64,000 bases of DNA from Paeniglutamicibacter quisquiliarum (GTDB taxonomy: Bacteria > Actinomycetota > Actinomycetes > Actinomycetales > Micrococcaceae), in contig NZ_JAHRED010000006.1 in assembly GCF_019084045.1 (NCBI RefSeq), forward strand, positions 1-64,000. Reading direction: 5' to 3'. Made by a program: the position numbers and the translations under genes. Positions 50,689-60,201 of this stretch are shown piece after piece. Under the pieces are notes generated by a model. That model was not told the origin of the DNA, ran no database searches, and worked only from the letters and a program-made list of their open reading frames with translations. How positions within the stretch are numbered: position 1 is the stretch's first letter; each line of letters opens with the position of its first letter.

Positions 50689-52847
50689 GCCCCCGCGGGG
50701 TTCAGGCCCAGGGTGTCAAGGGCGAAGGCGTAGTCCCAGGCGCGGGTCTTCCAGCCCTCGTAGCGCCCCGAGGCCCCGCCGTGCCCGCCGTCCATCTCGA
50801 TCTTCATCACGATGGGCGCGGTGCCGGTGGTTTCCTCGCGCAGTTTTGCCACCCACTTGGCGGGTTCGACGTAGAGCACGCGGGTGTCGTTCAGCGAGGT
50901 GACCGCGGCGATCCTCGGGTAGGGCAGGGCGGAGACGTTTTCGTACGGGGAGTAGGACTTCATGTAGTCGTAGACCTCCTTCTCCTCGATCGGGTTGCCC
51001 CATTCCTCCCATTCCAGGGCCGAGAGCGGCAGCTCCGGGTCAAGGATGGAGGTCAGCGCGTCCACGAACGGGACCTGGGCGACGATGCCGGCGTAGAGCT
51101 GCGGGGCCAGGTTCGCCACCGCACCCATGAGCAGGCCGCCGGCCGATCCGCCCATCGCGACGATGCGCTTGGGATCTGCCCAGCCGGTGTCCAGCAGATG
51201 TTTGGTGGCATCCACGAAGTCGGTGAAGGTGTTCTTCTTGGCCAGCTTCTTGCCGTCCAGGTACCACTGGCGGCCCAGCTCGCCGCCGCCGCGCACGTGG
51301 GCGATGACGAAGACGACGCCGCGGTCCAGCAGCGAGAGCCGGGGGATGCCGAAGCCCGGGTCCATCGACATCTCGTAGCTGCCGTAGCCGTAGACCAGTA
51401 CCGGGTTGGGAGAATCGTTGGTGATTTCCGCCCGGCGCAGGATGGTCAGCGGGATCCGCGTGCCGTCCGCCGCGGTGGCCCATTCGCGGGTGGCGCGGTA
51501 GTTGGCCGGGTCGTAGTTATTGACCTGGGTTTGCTTGCGCAGGGACAGGGTGCCGTCGGCCAGGGTGTAGTCGTAGACGCGTGCCGGGGTGAAGTCCGAT
51601 GTGTAGGACAGCCGGATCATCGGCGCCTCCAGCTCGGCATTGGCCAGCGAGCAGGTGTAGAGCTCCTCGTCGAAGGCGGGCTCCACCGCCTCCCGTTGTC
51701 CGGGCGTGCCGAGTCCGGCCAGCGGCAGGAGCTGGACGCGTTCGGTGGTGTCCTTGCGCACCGAAACGACCAGGTGGGTGGCGGTGGCGGCGGTGCCTTC
51801 GACCTTGACGGTGTCGCGGTGCTCGAGCACCGTTTCCCAGCGCTGCTGACCGTAGGGCAGGGCCAGCTGGTCGGCGCGCAGCAGGGAGACCATGTTGTTC
51901 AGCGCGTCGCGGTCGTGGGTGATGACGTAGGCGCGCTCGCCGTCGACAACGACGGGGTCGGCCGAGTGCAGGATGCGGTGCTCCCGGGAGATGAGCATGA
52001 CCGGGACGGCCCGTTCATCGAGCAAGTCAAGGGTGAGGGTCTCGGAGTATTCGGAGTTGCCGATGGAGACCAACAGCTCGGTGCGGTCCGCGGAGAGGTC
52101 GAAGCCCAGCCACATGCCCGGGTCGTCTTCCTGGAACACCACGGCATCCTCGGCGGGATCGGTGCCCAGTGTGTGTGCCTTGATCTGGTGCGGACGCCAG
52201 GAATCGTCGACCACGGTGTAGAAGATCCGTCGCCCGTCGGGGGAGAATGCCAGCCCGTAGAACACGTTTTCGATGGTGTCGGGCAGCAGTTCGCCGGTGT
52301 CCAGGTTCTTGACGCGCAGGGTGAAGCGCTCGTCCCCGGCGTTGTCCTGCGCATAGGCCAGCAGGGTGCCGTCTTCGCTCACGGCCATGCCGCCCAGGGA
52401 GAAGAAGGGCTTGCCCTCGGCCTCCTGGTTGCCGTCCAGCAGGACCTGCTCGCCCTCGATGGCCGCGCCCGCCTCGATGGCCGGCGGGGTCCAGTCCGCG
52501 GCGAGGTCCCCGGTGTCGGTGGCGGCCACGCGGCAGTGGATGGCGTACTGGGAGCCTTCGGCCGTGCGGGTGAAGTACCACCAGCCGCGCTTGCGGGCGG
52601 GGACCGAGAGGTCGGTTTCCACGGTGCGTGCCTTGATCTCGTTGAAGATCTCCTCGCGCAGGGCCTGCTGGCTGGAGGTCAGGGCCTCGGCGTAGGCGTT
52701 CTCGGCCTCGAGGTGGGCGCGGACCTCCGGGCTGTCCTTGTCCCGCAACCACTCGTAGTCGTCGGTGAAGGCGTCCCCGTGGTGGGTGCGAATGGTGGGG
52801 ACCTTGGCGGTCCGCGGTGCGGCGGGTGCATGCTCGGCGTGGCTCAT
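50685..52847 (-). CDS. oligopeptidase B-type S9 peptidase
   Basis: The 720-residue protein (ATG 52847) has an N-terminal beta-propeller (to about residue 430) and an alpha/beta hydrolase domain with the nucleophile Ser in GGSAGGLLMGA, and the catalytic His in DGGHGGASGR near the end. YGYGSYEMSMDPGF and HVRGGGELG mark the prolyl-oligopeptidase family. It should cut short peptides after basic residues in the cytoplasm. It is followed directly by the GNAT-GrpB gene. Confidence 0.9.
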   Translation of the reverse strand: MSHAEHAPAAPRTAKVPTIRTHHGDAFTDDYEWLRDKDSPEVRAHLEAENAYAEALTSSQQALREEIFNEIKARTVETDLSVPARKRGWWYFTRTAEGSQYAIHCRVAATDTGDLAADWTPPAIEAGAAIEGEQVLLDGNQEAEGKPFFSLGGMAVSEDGTLLAYAQDNAGDERFTLRVKNLDTGELLPDTIENVFYGLAFSPDGRRIFYTVVDDSWRPHQIKAHTLGTDPAEDAVVFQEDDPGMWLGFDLSADRTELLVSIGNSEYSETLTLDLLDERAVPVMLISREHRILHSADPVVVDGERAYVITHDRDALNNMVSLLRADQLALPYGQQRWETVLEHRDTVKVEGTAATATHLVVSVRKDTTERVQLLPLAGLGTPGQREAVEPAFDEELYTCSLANAELEAPMIRLSYTSDFTPARVYDYTLADGTLSLRKQTQVNNYDPANYRATREWATAADGTRIPLTILRRAEITNDSPNPVLVYGYGSYEMSMDPGFGIPRLSLLDRGVVFVIAHVRGGGELGRQWYLDGKKLAKKNTFTDFVDATKHLLDTGWADPKRIVAMGGSAGGLLMGAVANLAPQLYAGIVAQVPFVDALTSILDPELPLSALEWEEWGNPIEEKEVYDYMKSYSPYENVSALPYPRIAAVTSLNDTRVLYVEPAKWVAKLREETTGTAPIVMKIEMDGGHGGASGRYEGWKTRAWDYAFALDTLGLNPAGA

Positions 52848-52931
52848 GGTTCCATTCAATCCGACAAGCCGCCGAATGGGTCCATGGCTTCGCCCAACGC
52901 GGACAAAACCGTCCCCGGGGCGGCACGCAAG

Positions 52932-52969
52932 GCAGCGGTCCCGGGGCCTTTCGGCTCCGGGACCGCTGC
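52932..52969 (-). terminator. terminator behind phoD
   Basis: GCAGCGGTCCCGG (52932-52944) and CCGGGACCGCTGC (52957-52969) form a 13-bp stem just after the PhoD stop codon on the minus strand and before the oligopeptidase start. Confidence 0.65.
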
Positions 52970-52990
52970 GGCGGTGCGGAAGGCTGCGGA

Positions 52991-54619
52991 TCAGCGCCGC
53001 GGCGTCAGCGTCCGGGTGTACTGCACGGCCCCGTTGGCATTGATCAGCTTCACCGTGAAGGCCGAACCGTCGCCGGGAATCTCCACGTGGCCGAAGTACT
53101 GGTGCTCGCCCGAGCGCGGTGAGGCCATGGTCGGGCCGGCCTGCTGGAAATCGACCCGTGGGCCGAAGGTTCCGTCCAGGGCGTTGGGGCCGAAGGAGCC
53201 GGCGTTGATGGGCCCGGCCACGAATTCCCAGAACTCGTTGAAGTCCGAGAACGCCGCGCGCTCGGGGGAGTAGTGGTGGGCCGCGCAATAGTGCACGTCC
53301 CCGGTCAGGAACACCACGTTCTTGATGTCGTGCTGCTTGATCGCCGACAGCAGGCGGGCCAGTTCCAGCTCGCGGCCCAGCGGGGCGCCGTGCTCCGCGT
53401 TGGAGATCGACTCCTGTCCCTTCCCGTCGGGGACGATGAGCCCCAGCGGCAGGTCGTTGCCGATGACCTTCCACGTCGCGTCAGAGTCGCGCAGTGAGGA
53501 GATGAGCCAGGCCAGCTGTTCCTCGCCCAGCAGGGCGGTTTCCTGCGTCTCCAGGCCCGCGGTGTTCTCGCCCTTGTGGGAGCGCATGTCCAGGGCGAAC
53601 ACGTCCAGGTGCGGGCCGCGGCGGACCTGGCGGTAGATGCGGGAAGGCTCGAACCCTGTGCCCGGGCGCAGGGCGCGGGCGTCGGCGATGGGCATGTATT
53701 CCTGCCAGGCCTGGCGGCCGCGGGCCGCCAGGGTGTTGACGTCGCGCACGGTGTAGCGCGGATCGTCGATGGTCTCGCCCGGGTACCAGTTGTTCACCGT
53801 CTCGTGGTCGTCCCATTGGGCTATCACCGGGACCTGGGCGTACATGGCCCGCAGGTTGGCGTCCATCATGTTGTAGCGGTGGCGGCCGCGGTACTCGTTG
53901 AGGGTCTCGGCGACCTTGGACACCTCCTCGGTGATGACGTTGCGCCAGATGTTCCCGTCCGGCTCGGTCATTTCGGCGGACATCGGCCCGTCGGCGTAGA
54001 TGGTGTCGCCGGAGTGCAGGAAGAAGTCGGGCTTGGTCGCTGCCATGGCTGCATAGCCGCGCATCCCGCCGATCTCCTCGTTGATCCCATAGCCCTGGCC
54101 GGCGGTGTCGGCCGTCCAGACGAAGCTCTGCGCAGCGGTTTCGTGGTTCCGGCCCCTGCCGGGGGCGGGAGCCGTGCTGAAGGAACCGCTGCCGCTCTCG
54201 CCGCGCCGGCCGGATTCGTCCTCGAAGTAGAGCTCCATCTCGAAGCGCGTGCCGGAGGGCAGCCCGCGCGCATTGATCTTGGCCGTGAAGTCGGTGCCGG
54301 CGTGCGCCCGGGGACCGGTGAACTTGACCGTTCGGGCGAAGCGTCCCTTCAACGGGTTGCCCTGCTCGTCGGCGGCGCGCAGCACAGCATGCAGGCGTCC
54401 CGGCCCGGAGGCGCGGGACCACAGGACCGCGGAGTTCGTCGAGACGTCTCCGGTGGAGATGCCCGAGGGCAGGGTCAGGCGGCGGTTCGCCAGCGGCACG
54501 CCGGATGGACGCGGAACGGCCAGGGCGGCAGGGGCGGCGAAGGAGGTGGCGGCGAGGGCGGAGAGCGCGGCGGCGCCCTTCAGCAGCGAGCGGCGATCGG
54601 GGAGCGGGGAGGTATCCAT
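52991..54619 (-). CDS. phoD: PhoD-type alkaline phosphatase/phosphodiesterase
   Basis: The 542-residue protein (ATG 54619) has a twin-arginine signal peptide: RRSLLKGAAAL followed by a hydrophobic stretch ending APAALA. A PhoD-like N-terminal beta domain follows, then the metallophosphatase core with HSGDTIYADGP, WDDHETVNNW, and FLTGDVHYCAAHHYSP. PhoD enzymes are exported folded, bind Fe and Ca, and release phosphate from phosphodiesters. No Pho box is obvious to me. Monocistronic. Confidence 0.9.
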   Translation of the reverse strand: MDTSPLPDRRSLLKGAAALSALAATSFAAPAALAVPRPSGVPLANRRLTLPSGISTGDVSTNSAVLWSRASGPGRLHAVLRAADEQGNPLKGRFARTVKFTGPRAHAGTDFTAKINARGLPSGTRFEMELYFEDESGRRGESGSGSFSTAPAPGRGRNHETAAQSFVWTADTAGQGYGINEEIGGMRGYAAMAATKPDFFLHSGDTIYADGPMSAEMTEPDGNIWRNVITEEVSKVAETLNEYRGRHRYNMMDANLRAMYAQVPVIAQWDDHETVNNWYPGETIDDPRYTVRDVNTLAARGRQAWQEYMPIADARALRPGTGFEPSRIYRQVRRGPHLDVFALDMRSHKGENTAGLETQETALLGEEQLAWLISSLRDSDATWKVIGNDLPLGLIVPDGKGQESISNAEHGAPLGRELELARLLSAIKQHDIKNVVFLTGDVHYCAAHHYSPERAAFSDFNEFWEFVAGPINAGSFGPNALDGTFGPRVDFQQAGPTMASPRSGEHQYFGHVEIPGDGSAFTVKLINANGAVQYTRTLTPRR

Positions 54620-54759
54620 GGCCCCAGCCAACCGCACCCCGGAAACGGGAACCTTGCGCCGCGGTTAACTGCGGCCCAACCATTGGCCGCAGCAACAGGC
54701 TGCCGCGGCCTGCGGGCCCAATGCGCCGTCCACCTGGCACGTGGTGGCAGGATGGCACC

Positions 54760-56190
54760 ATGAGCACTGCGCACGGGATCCAGGGGCGGCCATCGACCAA
54801 GACCATCTGGGAGTCGGTGCTGGCCTACGCGCCGGGCTTCCTCGAGTTCGACCGCGTGATGGCCCGGCAACCCGGGTACCAGGCGGCCGTGTCGGTGGAC
54901 GGGGAGGTGCTGGGCGCCTTCTGCGGCGGCCACGCGCACCTCTCGCCGCCCGAGCCCATGACCGACTCGCACCTTTTCAGGGTCGCCTCCCACTCCAAGA
55001 CCTTCACCGCCACCGCCGTGATGCTCCTGCGCCGGGAGGGGAAGCTTTCGCTGGAAGACCCGCTGGGAACCTGGCTCACCGCGCTGGCAGGCAGCGACGT
55101 GGGCGAGGTGACCGTGGCGGAGTTGCTCTCCCACTCCTCGGGCATCATCCGCGACGGGGAAAATGCCGACTTCTGGACCCTGGGCCGCCGGTTCCCCGAC
55201 GAATCCGAGGTCCTGGAGATCGCCGGCCGGGGGAAGGTGCTGGAACGCAACGAGCACTTCAAGTACAGCAACATCGGCTACGGGCTCCTGGGCCTTGTCA
55301 TCGAGGCGGTGACCGGGGAAAGCTACGCCGACTTCGTGCGGGCCCGCATCCTGGGGCCGCTGGGACTCGGGAACACCGGCCCGGACCTCGACGCCCGTGC
55401 ACCGGAACTCGCCGCCGGGTACGGTCCGCTGGCGCTCGCCGGGGGCAGCCATGCGCTGGAGGACCGCATCGAAATCGAACACGTGCCCACCGGTTCCCTG
55501 GCGGCGGCAACGGGTTTCTATTCCACGGCCGTCGACATGGCCGCCTACTTCGCCTCCCTCCTGCCCGGGGCACCGACCAGCGTGCTGGACGACGATTCCA
55601 AGCGCCGCATGCAGCGCAAGGTCGAGGACTCCGGGACGCCGGGGCGCGGCTACGGCCTGGGGCTCATCGTGCAGGAGGTCGCCGGCAGGTTTACCCTTGG
55701 CCACAGCGGCGGCTACCCGGGACACATCACCCGAACCTGGGCGGTGCCCGAAACCGGGGTGGTGCTCAGCATGCTCACCAACGCCGTCGACGGCCCGGCA
55801 ACCGCCTGGGGCGAGGCGCTCTTTGCCCTCGCGGCGCTCGCCGAGGCACCGGTGCCCGATTCCTGGGCGTCGGTGGAACCCGCGGCGCTTCGGCGCTTCA
55901 CCGGCCGGTTCGCCTCGCTGTGGGAGGTGGTGGACATTGCGGAACTTGGCGGCAAGCTCTATTGGCTCACCCCCGGGCAGGCACCGAAGCCGGGGACCGC
56001 CAGGCCGCTGGAATACGTGGACGGGACCACGCTGGGCTCCGCGGACCCCAACGGTTTTGCCGGGTACGGCGAGAAGCTTCGCTTCGACCTCGACGCACAC
56101 GGTGCCGCTTCCGTGCGCGGACCGGGCGGCATCCTCTTCACGCGGTTGGCGGACGTCCGGATTCCGCGCGTTCTGCAGGCACCGGTATGA
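54760..56190 (+). CDS. beta-lactamase-fold serine hydrolase
   Basis: From ATG 54760 the protein has 476 residues. The class C/DD-peptidase motifs are present: SHSK with the nucleophile Ser and Lys (about residue 78), YSNIGYG (Tyr-x-Asn, about 170), and GHSGG in place of KTG (about 320). No signal peptide is seen, so it is more likely a cytosolic esterase or peptidase than a beta-lactamase. CAGGAT lies six bases before the ATG (54748-54753), so the start may be leaderless. A C-terminal domain of about 110 residues is unassigned. Confidence 0.83.
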   Translation: MSTAHGIQGRPSTKTIWESVLAYAPGFLEFDRVMARQPGYQAAVSVDGEVLGAFCGGHAHLSPPEPMTDSHLFRVASHSKTFTATAVMLLRREGKLSLEDPLGTWLTALAGSDVGEVTVAELLSHSSGIIRDGENADFWTLGRRFPDESEVLEIAGRGKVLERNEHFKYSNIGYGLLGLVIEAVTGESYADFVRARILGPLGLGNTGPDLDARAPELAAGYGPLALAGGSHALEDRIEIEHVPTGSLAAATGFYSTAVDMAAYFASLLPGAPTSVLDDDSKRRMQRKVEDSGTPGRGYGLGLIVQEVAGRFTLGHSGGYPGHITRTWAVPETGVVLSMLTNAVDGPATAWGEALFALAALAEAPVPDSWASVEPAALRRFTGRFASLWEVVDIAELGGKLYWLTPGQAPKPGTARPLEYVDGTTLGSADPNGFAGYGEKLRFDLDAHGAASVRGPGGILFTRLADVRIPRVLQAPV

Positions 56191-56365
56191 TGTGTGGTTT
56201 TGTGCACGCTCGCGATGGAAACCGATTCGCGGGCTGCCCGGCCACAGCGGTTCACCGCCGCGTGGGTGGTATCGCCGGAGGTCACGAGCACCTAGGCTAT
56301 GACCCGTGTTAGCGCCCTCACAACCCGATGGCGGAGACAACGAATACAAGGAGAGTGAACGAATC

Positions 56366-57835
56366 TTGAAGACGTCCAGTAAGACTCGAGGTCCACGGAC
56401 CTGGCTCAGGGCGGTGATTGCCGGGCTCGTGGGCATGTTCTTGCTGCTCGGCGGTTCCGCGGCCGCCCTGGCAGCGCCCGCCGACTCGGGAGTCGAAGGC
56501 AAGACCTTCGTCATCGGCACCGACACCACCTTCGCGCCCTTCGAGTTCCGCCAAAACGGCGAGCTGACCGGCATCGACATGGACCTGATCCGTGCGATTG
56601 CCGAGGAACAGGGTTTCGCGGTCGAGATCCGTTCCCTCGGCTTCAATGCGGCCTTGCAGGCACTTTCCTCGGACCAGGTCGACGGCGTCATTGCCGGCAT
56701 GTCGATCACCGACGAACGCAAGGCCATCTATGACTTCTCCGAACCCTACTTTGAGTCGGGAATCCAGATGGCCGTCGCCAAGACCGATGACGCCATCAAG
56801 GGCTATGAGGACCTCAAAGGCAAGACGGTGGTCGCCAAGACCGGGTCCGAGGGCGAAACCTACGCCAAGTCCATTGCCGGCCAGTACGGGTTCGAAGTCA
56901 CTTCCCTCGACCAGTCGGCCACCATGTATGAATCGGTGAAGGCCGGATCCGCCGTTGCCGTCTTCGACGACTACCCGGTGCTCGCCTACGGCGTGGCCCA
57001 GAACAACGGGCTCAAGACCGTCACCGACAAGGTTCCAGGTGGTTCCTACGGTTTCGCGGTCGACAAGGGAAACAACTCGGCCCTGCTGGCCGCCTTCAAC
57101 GACGGCCTGGCCCAGCTGAAGGCCAACGGCGAGTACGACCAGATCCTGAACAAGTACCTTGCCGATCCCACCGCTGCGGTTCCCACCACCTTCTGGGAGC
57201 TGCTCACCGAATCGTTCCCGGCCCTGATGAAGGGCCTTGGCAACACCGTCCTGGTGACCGCCATTTCCTTCGCCGTGGCGATGGTCCTGGGCCTGCTGGC
57301 CGGTTTCATGAAAATCTCCCACAACATCGTGCTGCGCGGCATCGCCACCACGTTTGTGAACGTCTTCCGCGGCACCCCGCTGCTGCTGTGGGCCTTCATG
57401 TTCTACTTCGGCGTCCCGCAGCTGACCGGGCAGCCGATGAGCATCTGGGTTGCCGGCGTGCTGACCCTGTCGCTGAACTCCGGCGCCTACGTCGCGGAGA
57501 TCGTGCGCGGCGGCATCCAGTCGGTGGATCCCGGCCAGCTGGAGGCATCCCGCTCGCTGGGCCTGGGCTACGGCAAGTCGATGCAGAAGGTCGTGGTCCC
57601 GCAGGCCTTCAAGATGATGACGCCGTCGTTGATCAACCAGCTAATCATCATGCTCAAGGATTCCTCGCTGCTGCTGGCCATCGGCTTTACCGAGCTGCTC
57701 TACCAGGGCCAGCAGATCTACGCGTCCAACTTCCGGGTCACCGAGACGCTGCTGATCGTCGGCGTGATCTACTTCGTGGCCATCATGGCCCTGACCAAAC
57801 TGGCAAACTTCGCCGATAGGAAGTTCAACAAATGA
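56366..57835 (+). CDS. amino-acid ABC transporter, substrate-binding protein fused to permease
   Basis: About 489 residues from TTG 56366 (AAGGAG twelve bases upstream). Signal peptide or anchor (residues 10-37), a family 3 solute-binding domain ([14 protein letters not shown] to about residue 270), then a HisM/GlnP permease with five helices and the [15 protein letters not shown]-like ATPase contact loop [10 protein letters not shown]. Binding protein and permease in one chain is known in Gram-positive polar amino-acid importers. An alternative GTG at 56306 would be leaderless behind TAGGCT (56293-56298). The ATPase gene overlaps its end by ATGA. Confidence 0.87.
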   Translation: MKTSSKTRGPRTWLRAVIAGLVGMFLLLGGSAAALAAPADSGVEGKTFVIGTDTTFAPFEFRQNGELTGIDMDLIRAIAEEQGFAVEIRSLGFNAALQALSSDQVDGVIAGMSITDERKAIYDFSEPYFESGIQMAVAKTDDAIKGYEDLKGKTVVAKTGSEGETYAKSIAGQYGFEVTSLDQSATMYESVKAGSAVAVFDDYPVLAYGVAQNNGLKTVTDKVPGGSYGFAVDKGNNSALLAAFNDGLAQLKANGEYDQILNKYLADPTAAVPTTFWELLTESFPALMKGLGNTVLVTAISFAVAMVLGLLAGFMKISHNIVLRGIATTFVNVFRGTPLLLWAFMFYFGVPQLTGQPMSIWVAGVLTLSLNSGAYVAEIVRGGIQSVDPGQLEASRSLGLGYGKSMQKVVVPQAFKMMTPSLINQLIIMLKDSSLLLAIGFTELLYQGQQIYASNFRVTETLLIVGVIYFVAIMALTKLANFADRKFNK

Positions 57836-58590
57836 GTGAAGCAACCGTAGCCTCGCCGCGCGAGGCGAAGATCGCCGTCAAGGGGCTGCGCAAGTCCTTC
57901 GGCACCAACGAGGTGCTCAAGGGCATCGACGTGGAAATCGCCGAGGGCGAGGTGGTGTGCGTGATCGGCCCCTCGGGCTCCGGGAAGTCCACGCTGCTGC
58001 GCTGCCTGAACAAGCTCGAGGATATCTCCGCCGGCCACGTCATCGTCGACGGCTTTGACGTGACCGACCCGAAGGTCGACATCAACGAGGTGCGCCGCCA
58101 CGTGGGAATGGTGTTCCAGCACTTCAACCTCTTCCCGCACATGTCCGTGGCCGAGAACATCATGTTGGCACCCGTGGAGCTGAAGAAGGCGACCAAGGCC
58201 GAGGCCCGCGAGCAGGCACTGAAGCTGCTGGAGCGGGTGGGGCTGAGGGAGAAGGCCGACGCCCGTCCGGCGTCGCTCTCCGGCGGCCAGAAGCAGCGTG
58301 TGGCCATCGCCCGCGCGCTGGCCATGAACCCGGGAATCATGCTCTTCGACGAGGCCACCAGCGCCCTTGACCCGGAGATGGTGGGCGAGGTGCTCCAGGT
58401 CATCCGCGACCTGGCCGCCGAGGGCATGACCATGGTCCTGGTGACCCACGAAATGGGCTTCGCCAAGGAAATCGGCGACCGGGTGGTCTTCATGGACGCC
58501 GGCGTGGTGTGCGAGTCCGGCCCGCCTGCCGAGCTCTTCGGCAACCCGCAGCAGGACCGCACCAAGGAGTTCCTCTCCAAGGTGCTCTGA
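57832..58590 (+). CDS. amino-acid ABC transporter ATP-binding protein (GlnQ type)
   Basis: A 252-residue ATPase: Walker [13 protein letters not shown] (about residue 45), Q-loop [11 protein letters not shown], signature LSGGQKQR, Walker [16 protein letters not shown] and the H-loop [11 protein letters not shown]. It overlaps the permease fusion gene by four bases and energises that importer for a polar amino acid such as glutamine or glutamate. No separate regulator is nearby. Confidence 0.93.
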   Translation: MSEATVASPREAKIAVKGLRKSFGTNEVLKGIDVEIAEGEVVCVIGPSGSGKSTLLRCLNKLEDISAGHVIVDGFDVTDPKVDINEVRRHVGMVFQHFNLFPHMSVAENIMLAPVELKKATKAEAREQALKLLERVGLREKADARPASLSGGQKQRVAIARALAMNPGIMLFDEATSALDPEMVGEVLQVIRDLAAEGMTMVLVTHEMGFAKEIGDRVVFMDAGVVCESGPPAELFGNPQQDRTKEFLSKVL

Positions 58591-58614
58591 CGGGGATTGC
58601 TCCCCGTGATGCAC

Positions 58615-58671
58615 AAGGCCCGCGGTGCCCGCCTCCCCCTGATGGGGGAACGGCGGGGCACCGCGGGCCTT
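58615..58671. terminator. terminator behind the amino-acid importer
   Basis: AAGGCCCGCGGTGCCC pairs with GGGCACCGCGGGCCTT (58615-58630 with 58656-58671), with an inner TCCCC/GGGGA stem. It lies between convergent genes. Confidence 0.7.
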
Positions 58672-58697
58672 CGTCGTCGCGGCGGTGGTCCGGCGGC

Positions 58698-59480
58698 CTA
58701 GTTCCCTGCCGCGGCCTGCCGGCCGGTCTTGTAGTCCGTTCCGGGCTTCGGGTCGCCGACCAGCTGGCTGACGGTGACGAAGTGGAACCCGCGGGCCTTG
58801 AGGTCGGTGAGCATCTTTGGCATCGCCTCGATGGTGGACGGATGGATGTCGTGCATCAGGACGATCGAGCCGGGGACGACCTTTTCGGCGGCCTTCACGG
58901 TCTTCTTGGCGTCACGGGTCTTCCAGTCAAACGTGTCAACACTCCACATCGCCACGGGGAGGTCCAGGGACTTCATGTGGTCCTCCCGAATCGTGCCATA
59001 GGGCGGGCGCATCACCGTTGGGGCGGCGCCGGTGACTTCCTTGATGGCTGCGTCCGTCTTGCTCAACTCGCGCTGGCCGGCGGCGACCGAAATCTTGGCC
59101 AGGTCCTGGTGCGACCAGGTGTGGTTTCCAATTTCATGTCCCCTTGCCGCCTCGTCGCGCACGATGTCGGGGAACTTCACGACGTCCTTGCCGATCAGGA
59201 AGAACGTGGCCTTGGCCTCGTGTTCGTCCAAGACGTCGAGCAGGGACTCGGTGTGGGGGCCGGGGCCGTCGTCAAAGGTCAGTGCCACGCACTTGACCTG
59301 GGCGCAGTCCGGGCCGGCGTCGGCGCGCGGAGTGTCCTTGCCGTCCGCCTGGCCGGTGGCATCCGGAGGGAAGCCCTGCCAGGTGGCGCTCAGCGGGGCG
59401 CCGCAACCGGCCAAGACCAGGGCCAGCGCCGAGGCAGAGAGGAACTGAAGAACTCTTAAGCGGGAAACCATGATGACCAT
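58698..59480 (-). CDS. polysaccharide deacetylase lipoprotein (NodB domain)
   Basis: From ATG 59480 (GGGAGA upstream) the protein has 260 residues. The lipobox LAGC near residue 26 anchors it outside the cell. The NodB domain is complete: TFDDGPGPHT (metal Asp), GNHTWSHQDL (two metal His), RPPYGTIRE, WSVDTFDW, and LMHDIHPST. It probably deacetylates peptidoglycan or a wall polysaccharide. Monocistronic. Confidence 0.87.
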   Translation of the reverse strand: MVIMVSRLRVLQFLSASALALVLAGCGAPLSATWQGFPPDATGQADGKDTPRADAGPDCAQVKCVALTFDDGPGPHTESLLDVLDEHEAKATFFLIGKDVVKFPDIVRDEAARGHEIGNHTWSHQDLAKISVAAGQRELSKTDAAIKEVTGAAPTVMRPPYGTIREDHMKSLDLPVAMWSVDTFDWKTRDAKKTVKAAEKVVPGSIVLMHDIHPSTIEAMPKMLTDLKARGFHFVTVSQLVGDPKPGTDYKTGRQAAAGN

Positions 59481-59698
59481 GGTCTCCCGTGAACCTGCGA
59501 AGTTCCTCAAACGGCCACCCGTTTCGGTCCTTTGTGTCGTTTCTCGCCTCCGGCCCGTGAGGCATATCTCACAGCACTTGAAGGTTCAAGTAAGTCTGTG
59601 GCATGGTTGAAGACAGATTGCGGACCGGACAAACCGGGCCGCCGCAACCGGCCGCCGAGCGGATCCCCGGTTGCGACGAAACGACCCAAGGACTTTTC

Positions 59699-60127
59699 AT
59701 GGACACTGCAGTAAAGAACCCCGCGTTGGCCACCGCCGCACAGACCACCCTGCGCGTCGTCATCGGTTTCCTCTTCGCCGCCCACGGCTGGCAGAAGTTC
59801 TTCCAGTTCACGCTGGACGGCACCACTGCTGCATTCGGCCAGATGGGCGTGCCCGCGGCAGGCCTGGTGGCGCCGGTGGTTGCAACCCTTGAAATCGTCG
59901 GCGGCATCGCCCTGATCCTCGGCGTGCTCACCCGCATCTTCGCCGTGTTGCTGACCGTGAACATGCTTGGTGCATTGTTCATGGTGCATGCCCCGGCCGG
60001 CGTGTTCGTCGAGGCCGGCGGCTTCGAGCTGGTGTTGGCGCTGGCCGGCGGCGCCGCAGCGATTGCGCTGCTCGGTGCGGGACGCATTTCCGTGGACCGG
60101 TTCATCCCGGCCCGCATCGCAGCCTAG
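59699..60127 (+). CDS. DoxX family membrane protein
   Basis: A 142-residue protein with four transmembrane helices; LRVVIGFLFAAHGWQKFF and VATLEIVGGIALILGVLTR are the DoxX family signature. DoxX-like proteins form oxidoreductase complexes with SseA and SodA in mycobacteria, but that link is not shown here. AAGGAC precedes ATG 59699. The terminator at 60142 follows. Confidence 0.85.
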   Translation: MDTAVKNPALATAAQTTLRVVIGFLFAAHGWQKFFQFTLDGTTAAFGQMGVPAAGLVAPVVATLEIVGGIALILGVLTRIFAVLLTVNMLGALFMVHAPAGVFVEAGGFELVLALAGGAAAIALLGAGRISVDRFIPARIAA

Positions 60128-60141
60128 TCTCCAGACGCAGT

Positions 60142-60186
60142 AAACCCCCGTGGACACCGGTTGAAACCGGTGTCCACGGGGGTTTT
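60142..60186. terminator. bidirectional terminator between doxX and metQ
   Basis: AAACCCCCGTGGACACCGGTT (60142-60162 region) pairs with the complement up to 60183, loop GAAA, followed by TTTT. The stem is about 19-20 bp and perfect. Confidence 0.85.
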
Positions 60187-60201
60187 CCCATTTTTGAACG
60201 C

